The notes under the pieces were generated by a model. It ran no database searches, was not told the origin of the DNA, and saw only the letters and a list, made by a program, of their open reading frames with translations. From an uncultured Prevotellaceae bacterium (GTDB lineage Bacteria; Bacteroidota; Bacteroidia; Bacteroidales; Bacteroidaceae): a DNA stretch of 64,000 nucleotides. The first letter of the stretch is position 1, and every line of letters begins with the position of its first letter. The DNA is taken from contig CACYXD010000015.1 in the NCBI GenBank assembly GCA_902778255.1, forward strand, positions 40,796 through 104,795, written 5' to 3'. This document shows, piece after piece, positions 33,936-41,919 of the stretch. Made by a program: the position numbers and the translations under genes.

Positions 33936-36077
33936 CTTATAGTTACTTAGTCCTTCGTTCAGGAAATCCAGATATTTGTCGATGTCCTCGTCGTAGGCGC
34001 GGCTGCCAGTGAGTGGACGGCCTGTATCAGGATCGAGGATGACGTAGAATGGCTGGGCATTGGCACCAAACTTCGTGCTTTGCAGATAGCTCCACTTGGC
34101 ACCTACTGTGCGTAGCGTCTTCGTGTTGCCCTCGGCATCTTTCACCTCGAAAGGCTCTGCAAGTGCGGTCTTATCGTCAACAAACAGCGAGATAAGCACA
34201 TAGTCGTTGTTCAGTTTGTCGGCCACGCGCGGGTCGGTCCACACCGCAGCCTCCATCTTACGACAGTTCACGCAGCCATAGCCTGTGAAGTCAATCAGTA
34301 CAGGTTTTCCCTGGGCTTGTGCAGCAGCCATTCCCTCCTCATAGTTTAGGTACTTGGCCTCTACGGTCTTGCTGTTGAGGTTGAAGTCCTGCGTATTCAT
34401 AGGTGGTGTAAAGGCACTCACAGCCTTGCAGGGTGCCCCCCACAGCCCAGGCACCATATAGATGGCGAAGGCGAAGGATATGAGTCCGCCCATGATGCTT
34501 AATGGGTGTTGGGTGTTGGGTGTTGGGTGTTGGATGTTGGATGTTGGGTGTTGGGTGTCGGTACCTATGGCATCTTGATGGAACTTCAGCCAACCACAGA
34601 GATAGGCACCCAGCAGCGCGAAGATGACAATCCACAACGAGAGGAACACCTCGCGGTCCAGCAAGTGCCAGCCATAGGCCAGGTCGGCTACTGAGAAGAA
34701 CTTCAGGGCAAAAGCAAGTTCTATAAAGCCTAATACCACTTTGATGGTGGTCATCCACGAGCCAGACTTCGGTGCCTGTTTCAGCCAGGCAGGGAACATG
34801 GCGAAAAGCGTGAATGGCAAAGCCAGTGCCAAGGCAAAGCCGAACATCCCCACGGCTGGTGCTACCCAGTTGCCGCTGGTAGTGGTCTCTACAAGCAGCA
34901 AGCCGATAATCGGTGCCGTGCATGAGAACGACACGAGCACCAGGGTGAAGGCCATCAGAAGGATGGATAGTTTAGAGTTTAGAGTTGAGAGTTTAGAGTT
35001 TGCTGCCGCCTTTGTTGCCAGTTCGTCGCTCTTCTGATCTACCTTTGTCGCCCATGAGTCGGGCAGTTTGATCTCAAACCAGCCAAAGAAGCTGAGGGCA
35101 AACACCACGAGCAACACAAACAAGAAGATGTTGAATACCGCATTTGTTGACATCGCATTCAGCGTGTCGCTGCCGAAGAGTGCCGTCACCAGCAAGCCCA
35201 TGACCAGATAGATGACAATAATAGATAAGCCGTAGGTGAACGCATCGCGAATACCTTTCTTCTTATTATCCTTTGAACGCTTCAGGAAGAAACTGACCGT
35301 CATGGGGATGATAGGCCAGATGCAGGGCATACACACCGCCAGCAGTCCGCCGATGAAGCCCATAAGCAGAATATACAGTAAGGAGTGGTCGGTGATACTG
35401 TCGCTGCCTCCCATTGCCTTCAGTTCGTCGATGACGGGGGACCAGAGACCGCCAGCAGCCTCACCCCCAGCCCCTCTCGTGGGGGAGAGGGGAGTAGATA
35501 GTTCTATGGATAGGGTATCAGTCGATGATTCTGTTACTATGTTTCCTTCTTGAGTCTTTGTCGATAGTTCTTTGCCTTGATTCTGACTACTCCCCTCTCC
35601 TCCGCGAGAGGGGCTGGGGGTGAGGCTTTTCTTAAACTCCACCTGCGTTGGCGGCAGGCAACTCTGATCATTGCAGGCACCATATTCCAGATAACAGTCA
35701 ATGGCATATTCGGGCTTGGTGAAGCGAATCTTCTGGACAAAGGTTGCCTTGTTCTCAAAGAATTTGAGTTCCATGCCAAACATTTCGTCATATTTCTTGA
35801 CGACGTTGCCTTTGGGAGTCAGTTTGCCCACCGTCTCCACGCCCTCCATCTTCACGGCGTTGAACGTCGCACTGATAGGACCGTCATTTCCCAAGTCGGT
35901 AGAATAGACGTGCCATCCGGGTTCTATCGTGGCCGAGAAGATGATTTCCCCTTCCGCCTTCCCCTCTGTGGTCTTCAGCTCCGACTGGAAATGCACGGGA
36001 TTCAGTAGCTGTCCTTTGGCAGCTGCTGAAAGTAAGAGTAGCAGCAGGAGTGCTGCATTCTTGAGAGAGATATTCAT
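33930..36077 (-). CDS. dsbD: Thiol:disulfide interchange protein DsbD with several repeat insertions
   Basis: Moves electrons from cytoplasmic thioredoxin to periplasmic proteins. 715 residues from ATG 36077 (MNISLKNAALLLLLLLSAAA signal peptide). Domains: N-terminal beta-sandwich (HFQSELKTTEGKAEGEI, CLEYGACNDQSCLPP), a membrane block with Cys residues (GGLLAVCMPCIWPIIPM and LVSFSCTAPIIG), and a C-terminal thioredoxin domain with CVNC (DFTGYGCVNCRKME). Four non-family segments interrupt the linkers: two GC-rich palindrome copies (SPSRGGEG and SPTRGAGGE) and two heptamer tracts (NSKLSTLNSKL at 359-369, NIQHPTP units at 507-525). All keep the frame. The sites are at domain boundaries or loops, so function is probably kept. 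Confidence 0.93.
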   Translation of the reverse strand: MNISLKNAALLLLLLLSAAAKGQLLNPVHFQSELKTTEGKAEGEIIFSATIEPGWHVYSTDLGNDGPISATFNAVKMEGVETVGKLTPKGNVVKKYDEMFGMELKFFENKATFVQKIRFTKPEYAIDCYLEYGACNDQSCLPPTQVEFKKSLTPSPSRGGEGSSQNQGKELSTKTQEGNIVTESSTDTLSIELSTPLSPTRGAGGEAAGGLWSPVIDELKAMGGSDSITDHSLLYILLMGFIGGLLAVCMPCIWPIIPMTVSFFLKRSKDNKKKGIRDAFTYGLSIIVIYLVMGLLVTALFGSDTLNAMSTNAVFNIFLFVLLVVFALSFFGWFEIKLPDSWATKVDQKSDELATKAAANSKLSTLNSKLSILLMAFTLVLVSFSCTAPIIGLLLVETTTSGNWVAPAVGMFGFALALALPFTLFAMFPAWLKQAPKSGSWMTTIKVVLGFIELAFALKFFSVADLAYGWHLLDREVFLSLWIVIFALLGAYLCGWLKFHQDAIGTDTQHPTSNIQHPTPNTQHPLSIMGGLISFAFAIYMVPGLWGAPCKAVSAFTPPMNTQDFNLNSKTVEAKYLNYEEGMAAAQAQGKPVLIDFTGYGCVNCRKMEAAVWTDPRVADKLNNDYVLISLFVDDKTALAEPFEVKDAEGNTKTLRTVGAKWSYLQSTKFGANAQPFYVILDPDTGRPLTGSRAYDEDIDKYLDFLNEGLSNYKK
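34503..34559. repeat. 7-bp tandem repeat inside dsbD (GGTGTTG type)
   Basis: About eight units of GGTGTTG or GGATGTT. In frame this gives repeated NTQHPTP/NIQHPTP heptapeptides in a loop before the last membrane span. The same unit occurs in trpE. Confidence 0.88.
34969..35001. repeat. 7-bp tandem repeat inside dsbD (AGTTTAG type)
   Basis: Nearly five units of AGTTTAG/AGTTGAG, encoding NSKLSTLNSKL on the minus strand, between two membrane segments. Confidence 0.85.
35462..35497. repeat. 36-bp GC-rich palindromic element, dsbD copy 1
   Basis: Contains inverted arms CCCCTCTC and GAGAGGGG around a short centre. Its reverse complement matches 35587-35622 in 34 of 36 positions. In frame it encodes STPLSPTRGAGGE. 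Confidence 0.85.
35587..35622. repeat. 36-bp GC-rich palindromic element, dsbD copy 2 (inverted)
   Basis: Inverted partner of the copy at 35462, 89 bp away. Encodes TPSPSRGGEGS in the dsbD frame. Confidence 0.85.
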
Positions 36078-36084
36078 AATGATG

Positions 36085-36115
36085 CAAAAGTAAGCATAAA
36101 ACTCAAAACAGCAAA
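36085..36115 (-). promoter_or_regulatory. dsbD promoter
   Basis: Minus strand TTTG (36112-36115), 19-nt spacer, TACTTTTG (36085-36092). The start codon is only 8 bp after the -7 box, giving a very short leader. Confidence 0.75.
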
Positions 36116-36155
36116 AATATATTTCTGAAAAAAGATGAATAACAGAAAAAATTCG

Positions 36156-36163
36156 TACCTTTG
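36156..36163 (+). promoter_or_regulatory. Promoter -7 box of the thiamine operon
   Basis: TACCTTTG, directly before the TPP riboswitch; no TTTG at the usual spacing. Confidence 0.65.
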
Positions 36164-36169
36164 CACCCG

Positions 36170-36250
36170 AATTCAAGGGGTGCCCGATAGTTCGGGCTGA
36201 GATGATACCCTCTAACCTGATCTGGATCATACCGGCGTAGGGATGGAATT
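36170..36250 (+). ncRNA. TPP riboswitch (THI element)
   Basis: Conserved THI-box elements are present in order: GGGGTGCC, the CTGAGATGATACCC pyrimidine-sensor block, ACCTGATCTGGATCAT and CCGGCGTAGGGA. P1 is closed by AATTC (36170-36174) with GAATT (36246-36250). Downstream, CCCTTTTT (36268-36275) can pair with AAAAAGGG (36298-36305), the ribosome site of the next gene, while AAGGGG of the aptamer's 5' side (36175-36180) can pair with CCCCTT (36267-36272) instead. This suggests translational control: thiamine pyrophosphate closes P1 and lets the ribosome site be masked. Confidence 0.95.
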
Positions 36251-36280
36251 AATTATCAAAGCAAGCCCCCTTTTTATAAA

Positions 36281-36301
36281 TTAAACATTAAACATTAAAA
36301 A
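36281..36301. repeat. Heptamer repeat TTAAACA in the riboswitch expression platform
   Basis: Three 7-bp units (ttaaaca, ttaaaca, ttaaaaa) form the loop of the predicted ribosome-site hairpin. Confidence 0.55.
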
Positions 36302-36306
36302 AGGGA

Positions 36307-38607
36307 ATGAAAAAGATTCTTTTAGGATTAACAGCATTCATGGTGTTGAATGCTAACGCCGAGAACAAGGCGTTGAATGAAACAGTGGAGGCAGCTGTGC
36401 CTGGTGACTCATTGACAAACGTGAAGCTGCAGGAGGTGCAGGTGGTATCAACACGTGCTTCGAAGAAGACACCCGTGGCCTTTACCAACATGAACAAGGA
36501 CCAGATCAAGGCCGTGAACCATGGTCAGGATGTGCCTTACCTGCTGTCGCTGACACCTTCGGTGACGATGACCAGCGATGCTGGCAATGGCATTGGCTAC
36601 ACCAGTCTGCGTGTGCGTGGCACCGATCCCAGCCGTATCAACATTACTGCCAACGGTATGCCGTTGAACGATGCTGAGAGTTCTACCGTGTTCTGGGTGA
36701 ACATGGGCGACTTCGCCTCCAGCGTGCAGTCCATGCAGATTCAGCGTGGCGTGGGTACGAGCACGAATGGTGCGGGTGCCTTTGGCGCATCGCTGAACAT
36801 GCAGACCGAGAATATCGGCGCAGAGCCTTATTATGGCGTTGACATGAGTGCCGGCTCTTATTATTCTCATAAGGAGACGATACGCTTCAGCACGGGTATT
36901 ATGCGTAATAACTGGGGCTTTCAGGGCCGACTGAGCAACATCGGTTCGAAAGGTTATCTGGACCGCGCCTCCACGAAGTTGAACAGCTATTTCCTGCAGG
37001 CAGGCTACTTTGGCGACAACACCATGCTGAAGTTCATTACCTGGAATGGCGTTGAGGAGACCTATCATGCCTGGAACTACACATCGAAATACGAGCAGAG
37101 TCTCTATGGCCGCACCTATAACTCATGCGGTGAGTATTACGATGCCAATGGCAACACCCGCTATTACGACAACCAGACGGACAACTACCACCAGCAGAAC
37201 TACCAGTTTATCTGGAACCAGCAGTTGACTAACGAGCTGAACCTCAATGCCGTGGCGCAATATACTAAGGGCGCTGGCTATTACGAGGAGTACAAGCGTA
37301 AGCGCACGCTGTTTGAATATGATCTTGACCCCACGCAGACTTGGGGAACGAGCGACCTGGTGCGTCAGAAGAAGATGGCCAACGATTTCTATGGTGCCGT
37401 GGTCTCCCTGATCTACGACAACCACGAGAATCTGCAGGCTACCTTTGGCGGTGGCTGGAACAAATATGATGGCGACCACTTCGGACTGGTGACCTGGGTG
37501 AAGGCGCCCATCACAGCCCTGCAGCCCAACCATAAGTATTACGACACCAATGGTAAGAAGACCGACTGGAACGTCTATGGCAAGGTGAACTACGAGTTCC
37601 TGCAGGGGCTGAACGCCTATGTCGATCTGCAGTATCGCCAGGTGAATATCAAGATGGCTGGGCCTACGGACGAGATAGACTGGACTACCAACCAGCGTAT
37701 TGTTTATGACTTGGACAAGACCTTCAAGTCCTTTAACCCCAAGTTCGGTCTAACCTACGACATCACGCCTAACCACAGGGCCTACGCGTCGTACGCCATT
37801 GCCCATAAAGAGCCTGTGCGCAACAACTTCGAGAACAATATCAATGCCAATTTGGAGATGCCGAAGGCCGAGCGACTCAACGACCTGGAAGTGGGCTATA
37901 AGTATCAGAGCCGGATCTTTACGGCTGGTGCCAACTTCTATTGGATGAACTACAAGGACCAGTTTGTGCTGACGGGCGAGATAGACAAGATTGGAGAGGC
38001 CATCACCCGCAACCTGCCAAAGAGCTATCGCTTGGGTGTTGAGCTGGAGGCAGCCTGGAAACCTGTAGAGTGGTTCCGCTGGGATGCCAATGCCACCTGG
38101 TCGAAAAACCGCGTCAAGGATATCACCGTGACGCTGACCGACGGTACTGTGGCTAATCTTGGCGACCAGCCACTGGCCTTCTCACCCGACTGGATAGCCA
38201 ACAATATCTTCACCTTTAAGTATCAGGGCTTTAACGCCAGCATCCAGAGCCAGTATGTGAGCAAACAGCACATGACCAATACTGGCTTCGAGAGCTATCA
38301 GACACTCGACGACAACGGCAACCCCGTAGATGTGAGCATGATGCTTGACGGACATTTTACGACCAACGTGGACCTGTCGTACAACTTCCGTTTGCCTCAG
38401 TTGGGACTGAAGGATGTAACTGCTGGTATCACCTTCTATAACCTCTTCTCGGCAAAATACGACAACAACGGATGGGCTGCGCCTGCCTATGATATGCAGA
38501 GTGGTAAGGTGGTGGCTACAGGTTGGAGTGCTTCCGACCAGTATGAGGCAGGCTTTGCCCCCTCAGCACCGTTTAACTTCATGGCTCATCTATCTGTTAA
38601 TTTCTAA
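36307..38607 (+). CDS. TonB-dependent receptor, probable thiamine transporter
   Basis: 766-residue outer-membrane receptor. Signal peptide, then VQVVSTRASKKTPVAFTNM, plug with TSLRVRGTDPSRINITANGMPLNDAESSTVFW and IQRGVGTSTNGAGAFGASLNMQT, and a 22-strand-type barrel ending in ...FNFMAHLSVNF with the aromatic C-terminus. It is the first gene behind a TPP riboswitch and is followed 3 bp later by PnuT and a thiamine pyrophosphokinase, so the ligand is thiamine or its phosphate. This matches the thiamine uptake operons known from Bacteroides. Confidence 0.92.
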   Translation: MKKILLGLTAFMVLNANAENKALNETVEAAVPGDSLTNVKLQEVQVVSTRASKKTPVAFTNMNKDQIKAVNHGQDVPYLLSLTPSVTMTSDAGNGIGYTSLRVRGTDPSRINITANGMPLNDAESSTVFWVNMGDFASSVQSMQIQRGVGTSTNGAGAFGASLNMQTENIGAEPYYGVDMSAGSYYSHKETIRFSTGIMRNNWGFQGRLSNIGSKGYLDRASTKLNSYFLQAGYFGDNTMLKFITWNGVEETYHAWNYTSKYEQSLYGRTYNSCGEYYDANGNTRYYDNQTDNYHQQNYQFIWNQQLTNELNLNAVAQYTKGAGYYEEYKRKRTLFEYDLDPTQTWGTSDLVRQKKMANDFYGAVVSLIYDNHENLQATFGGGWNKYDGDHFGLVTWVKAPITALQPNHKYYDTNGKKTDWNVYGKVNYEFLQGLNAYVDLQYRQVNIKMAGPTDEIDWTTNQRIVYDLDKTFKSFNPKFGLTYDITPNHRAYASYAIAHKEPVRNNFENNINANLEMPKAERLNDLEVGYKYQSRIFTAGANFYWMNYKDQFVLTGEIDKIGEAITRNLPKSYRLGVELEAAWKPVEWFRWDANATWSKNRVKDITVTLTDGTVANLGDQPLAFSPDWIANNIFTFKYQGFNASIQSQYVSKQHMTNTGFESYQTLDDNGNPVDVSMMLDGHFTTNVDLSYNFRLPQLGLKDVTAGITFYNLFSAKYDNNGWAAPAYDMQSGKVVATGWSASDQYEAGFAPSAPFNFMAHLSVNF

Positions 38608-38610
38608 AGA

Positions 38611-39216
38611 ATGACGCTCGACTGGCTTGACATACTGACCACGATACTCGGCCTGATATATATCGGGCTGGAGTATCGTGCTCATATTGCCCTCTGGGTG
38701 ATAGGTATCATCATGCCAGCCCTCGACGTGATTCTATATTATCAGCACGGCCTCTATGGCGATGCGGGTATGGCGTGCTACTATACGCTGGCTGCCGTCT
38801 ATGGACTTCTTGTGTGGAAGTTCAAGAAGACGCGCAAGGAAAAGAAGTCGCTGCCCATCATTTATATGCCGCGTCGTCAGTATCTGCCTGCCATCGTGTT
38901 TTTCTTCGTGGCTTGGGCGGCCGTCTATTATGTACTGATTACGTGGACCGACTCTACCGTGCCTGTGCTCGACTCGTTTACCAATGCCTTGTCGTTTGTG
39001 GGCATGTGGGCCTTGGCGCGCAAGTATGTGGAGCAATGGCTGTTCTGGATGGTGGTCGATATCGTGTGTACCGTCCTCTATATCCAGAAGGGTATTCCCT
39101 TCAAGGCTATTCTCTATGGACTCTATGTGGTGATTGCCGTTGCCGGCTATTATAAATGGAAAAGCATGGCGAAGCGTGTAAAAAGTGACCAGGGAAGAGT
39201 TAAGAATGAAGAGTGA
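38611..39216 (+). CDS. pnuT: PnuT-type thiamine transporter (PnuC family)
   Basis: Inner-membrane facilitator of 201 residues with about seven spans, in the nicotinamide-mononucleotide transporter family. The conserved W-x-x-x-D-type motif is seen near the end (EQWLFWMVVDIVCTVLYI), preceded by FVGMWALARKYVE. Thiamine rather than nicotinamide riboside is indicated by the riboswitch, receptor and kinase in one operon: the kinase traps the vitamin inside. The final residues (RVKNEE) are written by the heptamer repeat that also gives the next gene its start, with an 11-bp overlap. Confidence 0.91.
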   Translation: MTLDWLDILTTILGLIYIGLEYRAHIALWVIGIIMPALDVILYYQHGLYGDAGMACYYTLAAVYGLLVWKFKKTRKEKKSLPIIYMPRRQYLPAIVFFFVAWAAVYYVLITWTDSTVPVLDSFTNALSFVGMWALARKYVEQWLFWMVVDIVCTVLYIQKGIPFKAILYGLYVVIAVAGYYKWKSMAKRVKSDQGRVKNEE

Positions 39217-39221
39217 AGAAT
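39194..39221. repeat. Heptamer repeat at the pnuT-TPK junction
   Basis: Four units: gaagagt, taagaat, gaagagt, gaagaat. The ATG of the kinase gene and the TGA of pnuT both lie inside (ATGAAGAGTGA, 39206-39216). Confidence 0.8.
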
Positions 39222-39844
39222 TTGATGTCGTGATTGTGGCCAATGGGCAGTTTCCCACCCATAGCATACCACTTGACATACTGAGGAAAGCTCGGTATGT
39301 GGTGGCTTGCGATGGTGCCATCACCTCGCTCCAGAAGGCAGGAATTGCGGCTGATGTCGTGATTGGCGATGGCGACAGCGTGCCCGAGGCGTTCCGTCAC
39401 TTGTTGGTACAGGTGGACGAACAGGAGGATAACGACCTGACCAAAGCCACCCGCTATTGCCTCGCTAACTCTACACTATTCTCTATTCACTCTTCACTCA
39501 AAATCGCCTACCTGGGCTGTACTGGCCTGCGCGAAGACCATACCATAGGGAATATCTCTTTGCTGATGCGCTACTATCGCGAGCTGGGCATCGAGGGCGT
39601 GATGTTTACTGACTACGGCATCTTCATCCCCGCCCAAGGCAACAGGACTTTTCCTTCGAAGCTAGGCCAGCAGGTCAGCATCTTTAATTTTGGCTGCACC
39701 AGCATCCTTTCCGAGGGGCTTCGTTGGAACAGCTATGCCTACGACCAGTGGTGGCAGGGCACCCTGAACGAAGCCCTTGGCGACAGCATCTCGTTCCACG
39801 CTGATGGCTACTATATGGTCTTTCAGACCTACGACGTCAAGTAG
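39206..39844 (+). CDS. Thiamine diphosphokinase
   Basis: Makes thiamine pyrophosphate from thiamine and ATP, trapping imported vitamin. 212 residues. N-terminal catalytic domain: VACDGAITSL, VVIGDGDSVPE and the acidic DNDLTKA motif; C-terminal thiamine-binding domain: GCTGLREDHTIGNISLL. Residues 88-98 (NSTLFSIHSSL) come from a 7-bp repeat tract just before the LGCTG strand. ATG 39206 is preferred; a GTG at 39185 would add seven repeat-derived residues. The 28-bp GC-rich repeat lies downstream. Confidence 0.92.
   Translation: MKSEEFDVVIVANGQFPTHSIPLDILRKARYVVACDGAITSLQKAGIAADVVIGDGDSVPEAFRHLLVQVDEQEDNDLTKATRYCLANSTLFSIHSSLKIAYLGCTGLREDHTIGNISLLMRYYRELGIEGVMFTDYGIFIPAQGNRTFPSKLGQQVSIFNFGCTSILSEGLRWNSYAYDQWWQGTLNEALGDSISFHADGYYMVFQTYDVK
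39469..39500. repeat. 7-bp tandem repeat inside the thiamine diphosphokinase gene
   Basis: Four and a half units: ctctaca, ctattct, ctattca, ctcttca, ctca. In frame this writes STLFSIHSSL, close to the TrpF insertion [10 protein letters not shown]. Confidence 0.78.
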
Positions 39845-39882
39845 CTTAGGGTTCACAAGGGAGGATGTGCCGGTTCGCGACC

Positions 39883-39910
39883 CGCGAACGCCTAGCTCGT
39901 GACCCGCGAA
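39883..39910. repeat. 28-bp GC-rich intergenic repeat, copy 2 (inverted)
   Basis: Reverse complement of 12559-12586 with one mismatch. The motif GACCCGCGAAC also occurs once just before it (from 39879), so the unit is partly duplicated here, and GTTCGCG/CGCGAAC inverted arms (39873-39889) can fold into a hairpin downstream of the kinase gene. Confidence 0.75.
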
Positions 39911-40010
39911 CCCCTACATCTCGGTGCGTTTACTGCCACTTCTCAATCCGTTTGCTGCTTGATTACAACTCAAACACAACAGACAACTGCTCAAATTTTT
40001 TTCTTTTTAT

Positions 40011-40041
40011 TTTGTTTTCTCCCTGCTTATTCGTAACTTTG
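40011..40041 (+). promoter_or_regulatory. Promoter of the DUF3784 gene
   Basis: TTTG at 40011-40014, 19-nt spacer, TAACTTTG at 40034-40041. Confidence 0.78.
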
Positions 40042-40061
40042 CAATCAAGTTTGACAAAAGA

Positions 40062-40361
40062 ATGATGATTGTACAGAGTATCATAGCGGCGATTATGGTG
40101 GTAATAGGCATCATCGTGCTTGCAGGAAAAGGCGATATGCTTATTGCTGGGTATAACACGGCATCAAAAGAAGAAAGGGAGAAAGTAAACATTAAGAGAC
40201 TGAGGCTATTGATAGGCGGGCTGGCGGTTGTTATAGGGCCTCTGTGTTTTATCCTCAACAATGAAAACGAAGTTTCTTCTGGACTGACTTTCGCAGGCAT
40301 CGTCGTGGCATTGACCATCATCGTCTTGGTGCTTGCCAACACATGGGCCATGAAGAGATAA
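40062..40361 (+). CDS. DUF3784 small membrane protein
   Basis: 99 residues with three hydrophobic segments (about 4-22, 50-66, 75-94) and the family motif AGKGDMLIAGYNTASKEEREKVN between the first two. Function is unknown. It precedes aroQ by 19 bp and is probably the first gene of the aroQ-O-methyltransferase-rbfA transcript. Confidence 0.82.
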   Translation: MMIVQSIIAAIMVVIGIIVLAGKGDMLIAGYNTASKEEREKVNIKRLRLLIGGLAVVIGPLCFILNNENEVSSGLTFAGIVVALTIIVLVLANTWAMKR

Positions 40362-40380
40362 CTAATAAAAACAAGAGAAG

Positions 40381-40797
40381 ATGAAAATACAGATTATCAA
40401 TGGGCCAAACCTGAACCTGCTGGGGGTGCGCGAGCCAGGCATCTATGGCAGCGAGTCGTTCGATGTGTTCCTGCCTAAACTGCAGGAGAGATACCCCGAC
40501 ATGGAGATAGACTACTATCAGAGCAACGTGGAGGGCGAGCTGATCAACAAGATGCAGGAGGCGGGCTTCAGCTGCGACGGCATCGTGCTGAACGCAGGGG
40601 CTTATACGCATACGAGCGTTGCGCTGCACGACTGCATACGCTCGCTGAAATGTCCGGTCATAGAGGTGCATATCTCTAACGTACACCAGCGCGAGGAGTT
40701 CCGCCATAAGTCTATGATCTCTGCTGCCTGCAAGGGCGTGATCTGCGGATTCGGGCTGGACAGCTATCGCCTCGCGATAGAGGCTCTACGCCCATGA
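40381..40797 (+). CDS. aroQ: 3-dehydroquinate dehydratase, type II
   Basis: Third step of the shikimate pathway, thus supplying chorismate for TrpE. 138 residues; active-site Tyr22 (LLGVREPGIYG), SNVEGELI, NAGAYTHTS, His97 in EVHISNVHQREEFRHKS. The stop overlaps the next start by 4 bp (ATGA), so the pair is translationally coupled. Confidence 0.96.
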   Translation: MKIQIINGPNLNLLGVREPGIYGSESFDVFLPKLQERYPDMEIDYYQSNVEGELINKMQEAGFSCDGIVLNAGAYTHTSVALHDCIRSLKCPVIEVHISNVHQREEFRHKSMISAACKGVICGFGLDSYRLAIEALRP

Positions 40798-41420
40798 CCC
40801 TGGACACGTATATCCTCTCCCACATAGAGCCGGAGCCCGACTACCTGTACCGCCTGTGGCGCGCCACCAATATCTATATGCTGCACGGGCGCATGGCCAG
40901 CGGACACCTGCAGGGACGGTTGCTGAAGATGCTGGTGCAGATGATACGACCCAAGCGCATCCTGGAGGTGGGCACGTTTAGTGGCTACAGCGCCATATGC
41001 CTGGCCGAGGGGCTGGAGGAGGGCGGCAAGGTCTATACCTTCGAGATCAACGACGAGCAGGAGGACTTTACACGTCCGTGGATAGAGGGCTCGCCAGTGG
41101 CCGATAAGATAGAATTCATCATCGGCGATGCCATCAAGGAGGCACCAAGACTGGGACTGGAGTTTGACATGGCCTTCATCGATGGCGACAAGCGTACCTA
41201 TGTAGAGACCTACGAGATGGTGCTCAGCATATTGAAGCCCGGGGGCTTCATCCTGGCTGACAACACGCTGTGGGACGGACACGTGACTGACCCTGCCTAC
41301 GACCGCGACCACCAGACGCAGGGCATTCGCCGATTCAACGACCACATAGCACAGGACCAGAGGGTAGAACAGGTCATCCTGCCACTGCGCGACGGACTCA
41401 CCCTTATTAGAAAGAAATAA
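40794..41420 (+). CDS. SAM-dependent O-methyltransferase (CCoAOMT-like)
   Basis: 208 residues. Class I methyltransferase fold with SAM motif ILEVGTFSGYSAICLAE, acidic FEINDEQED, metal/catalytic FIDGDKRTYVETYE and DNTLWDGHV. The family methylates catechol-type or other hydroxyls; natural substrate unknown. Located between aroQ and rbfA; the spacer to rbfA contains TTTAATG-type heptamers. Confidence 0.9.
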   Translation: MTLDTYILSHIEPEPDYLYRLWRATNIYMLHGRMASGHLQGRLLKMLVQMIRPKRILEVGTFSGYSAICLAEGLEEGGKVYTFEINDEQEDFTRPWIEGSPVADKIEFIIGDAIKEAPRLGLEFDMAFIDGDKRTYVETYEMVLSILKPGGFILADNTLWDGHVTDPAYDRDHQTQGIRRFNDHIAQDQRVEQVILPLRDGLTLIRKK

Positions 41421-41432
41421 AAGAGTAAAAGA

Positions 41433-41460
41433 TTTAATGTTTCATGTTTAATCTTTAATG
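41433..41460. repeat. Heptamer repeat between the O-methyltransferase gene and rbfA
   Basis: Four units: tttaatg, tttcatg, tttaatc, tttaatg; ends 7 bp before the rbfA start. Confidence 0.7.
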
Positions 41461-41467
41461 TTATAAA

Positions 41468-41803
41468 ATGCAAGAGACAAGACAAAACAAGATTGCACGC
41501 CTGCTGCAAAAGGAGCTGAGCGTGATATTCCAGGAGCAGACCCGCGCCATGCACGGCGTGATGGTGAGCGTGACACGCGTAAAGATTTCGCCAGACCTGA
41601 GCATCTGCACAGCCTACCTGAGCATCTTCCCATCGGAGAAGGGCGAGGAACTGCTGCAGAACATTGAGAAGAGCAACCAGCAGATACGCTATGCACTGGG
41701 ACAGCGCGTGCGCTATCAGTTGCGCATCGTGCCTGAGCTGCGCTTCTTCATCGACGACTCACTCGACTATATCGAACGTATTGACGAACTATTAAAGATT
41801 TAA
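41468..41803 (+). CDS. rbfA: Ribosome-binding factor A
   Basis: Assists maturation of 16S rRNA in the 30S subunit. 111 residues, with the KH-like fold motifs QKELSVIFQE, VTRVKISPDLSICTAYLSIFP and LRIVPELRFFIDDSLDYIERIDELL, all typical. Its stop codon is the first triplet of a heptamer array (TAAGAAT repeated). Confidence 0.95.
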   Translation: MQETRQNKIARLLQKELSVIFQEQTRAMHGVMVSVTRVKISPDLSICTAYLSIFPSEKGEELLQNIEKSNQQIRYALGQRVRYQLRIVPELRFFIDDSLDYIERIDELLKI

Positions 41804-41918
41804 GAATTAAGAATTAAGAATTGAGAGTTATCGGCTGCACAAAATAATTCTAAATTCTTACTTCTTAATTGCCGAAGGCAACAACTCTAAAATCTTAACT
41901 CTAAATTCAAAATTGAAA
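41801..41918. repeat. Heptamer repeat array between rbfA and the permease gene
   Basis: Runs of taagaat on the left and attctta/aactcta-type units on the right, so the array is partly self-complementary and could fold. The rbfA stop codon is part of the first unit. It fills the whole 116-bp gap. Confidence 0.8.
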
Positions 41919-41919
41919 A

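Noticed and set aside
34503-34559. Possible CRISPR array in dsbD
   Set aside because: Units are 7 bp, contiguous, without spacers, and lie in a coding frame.
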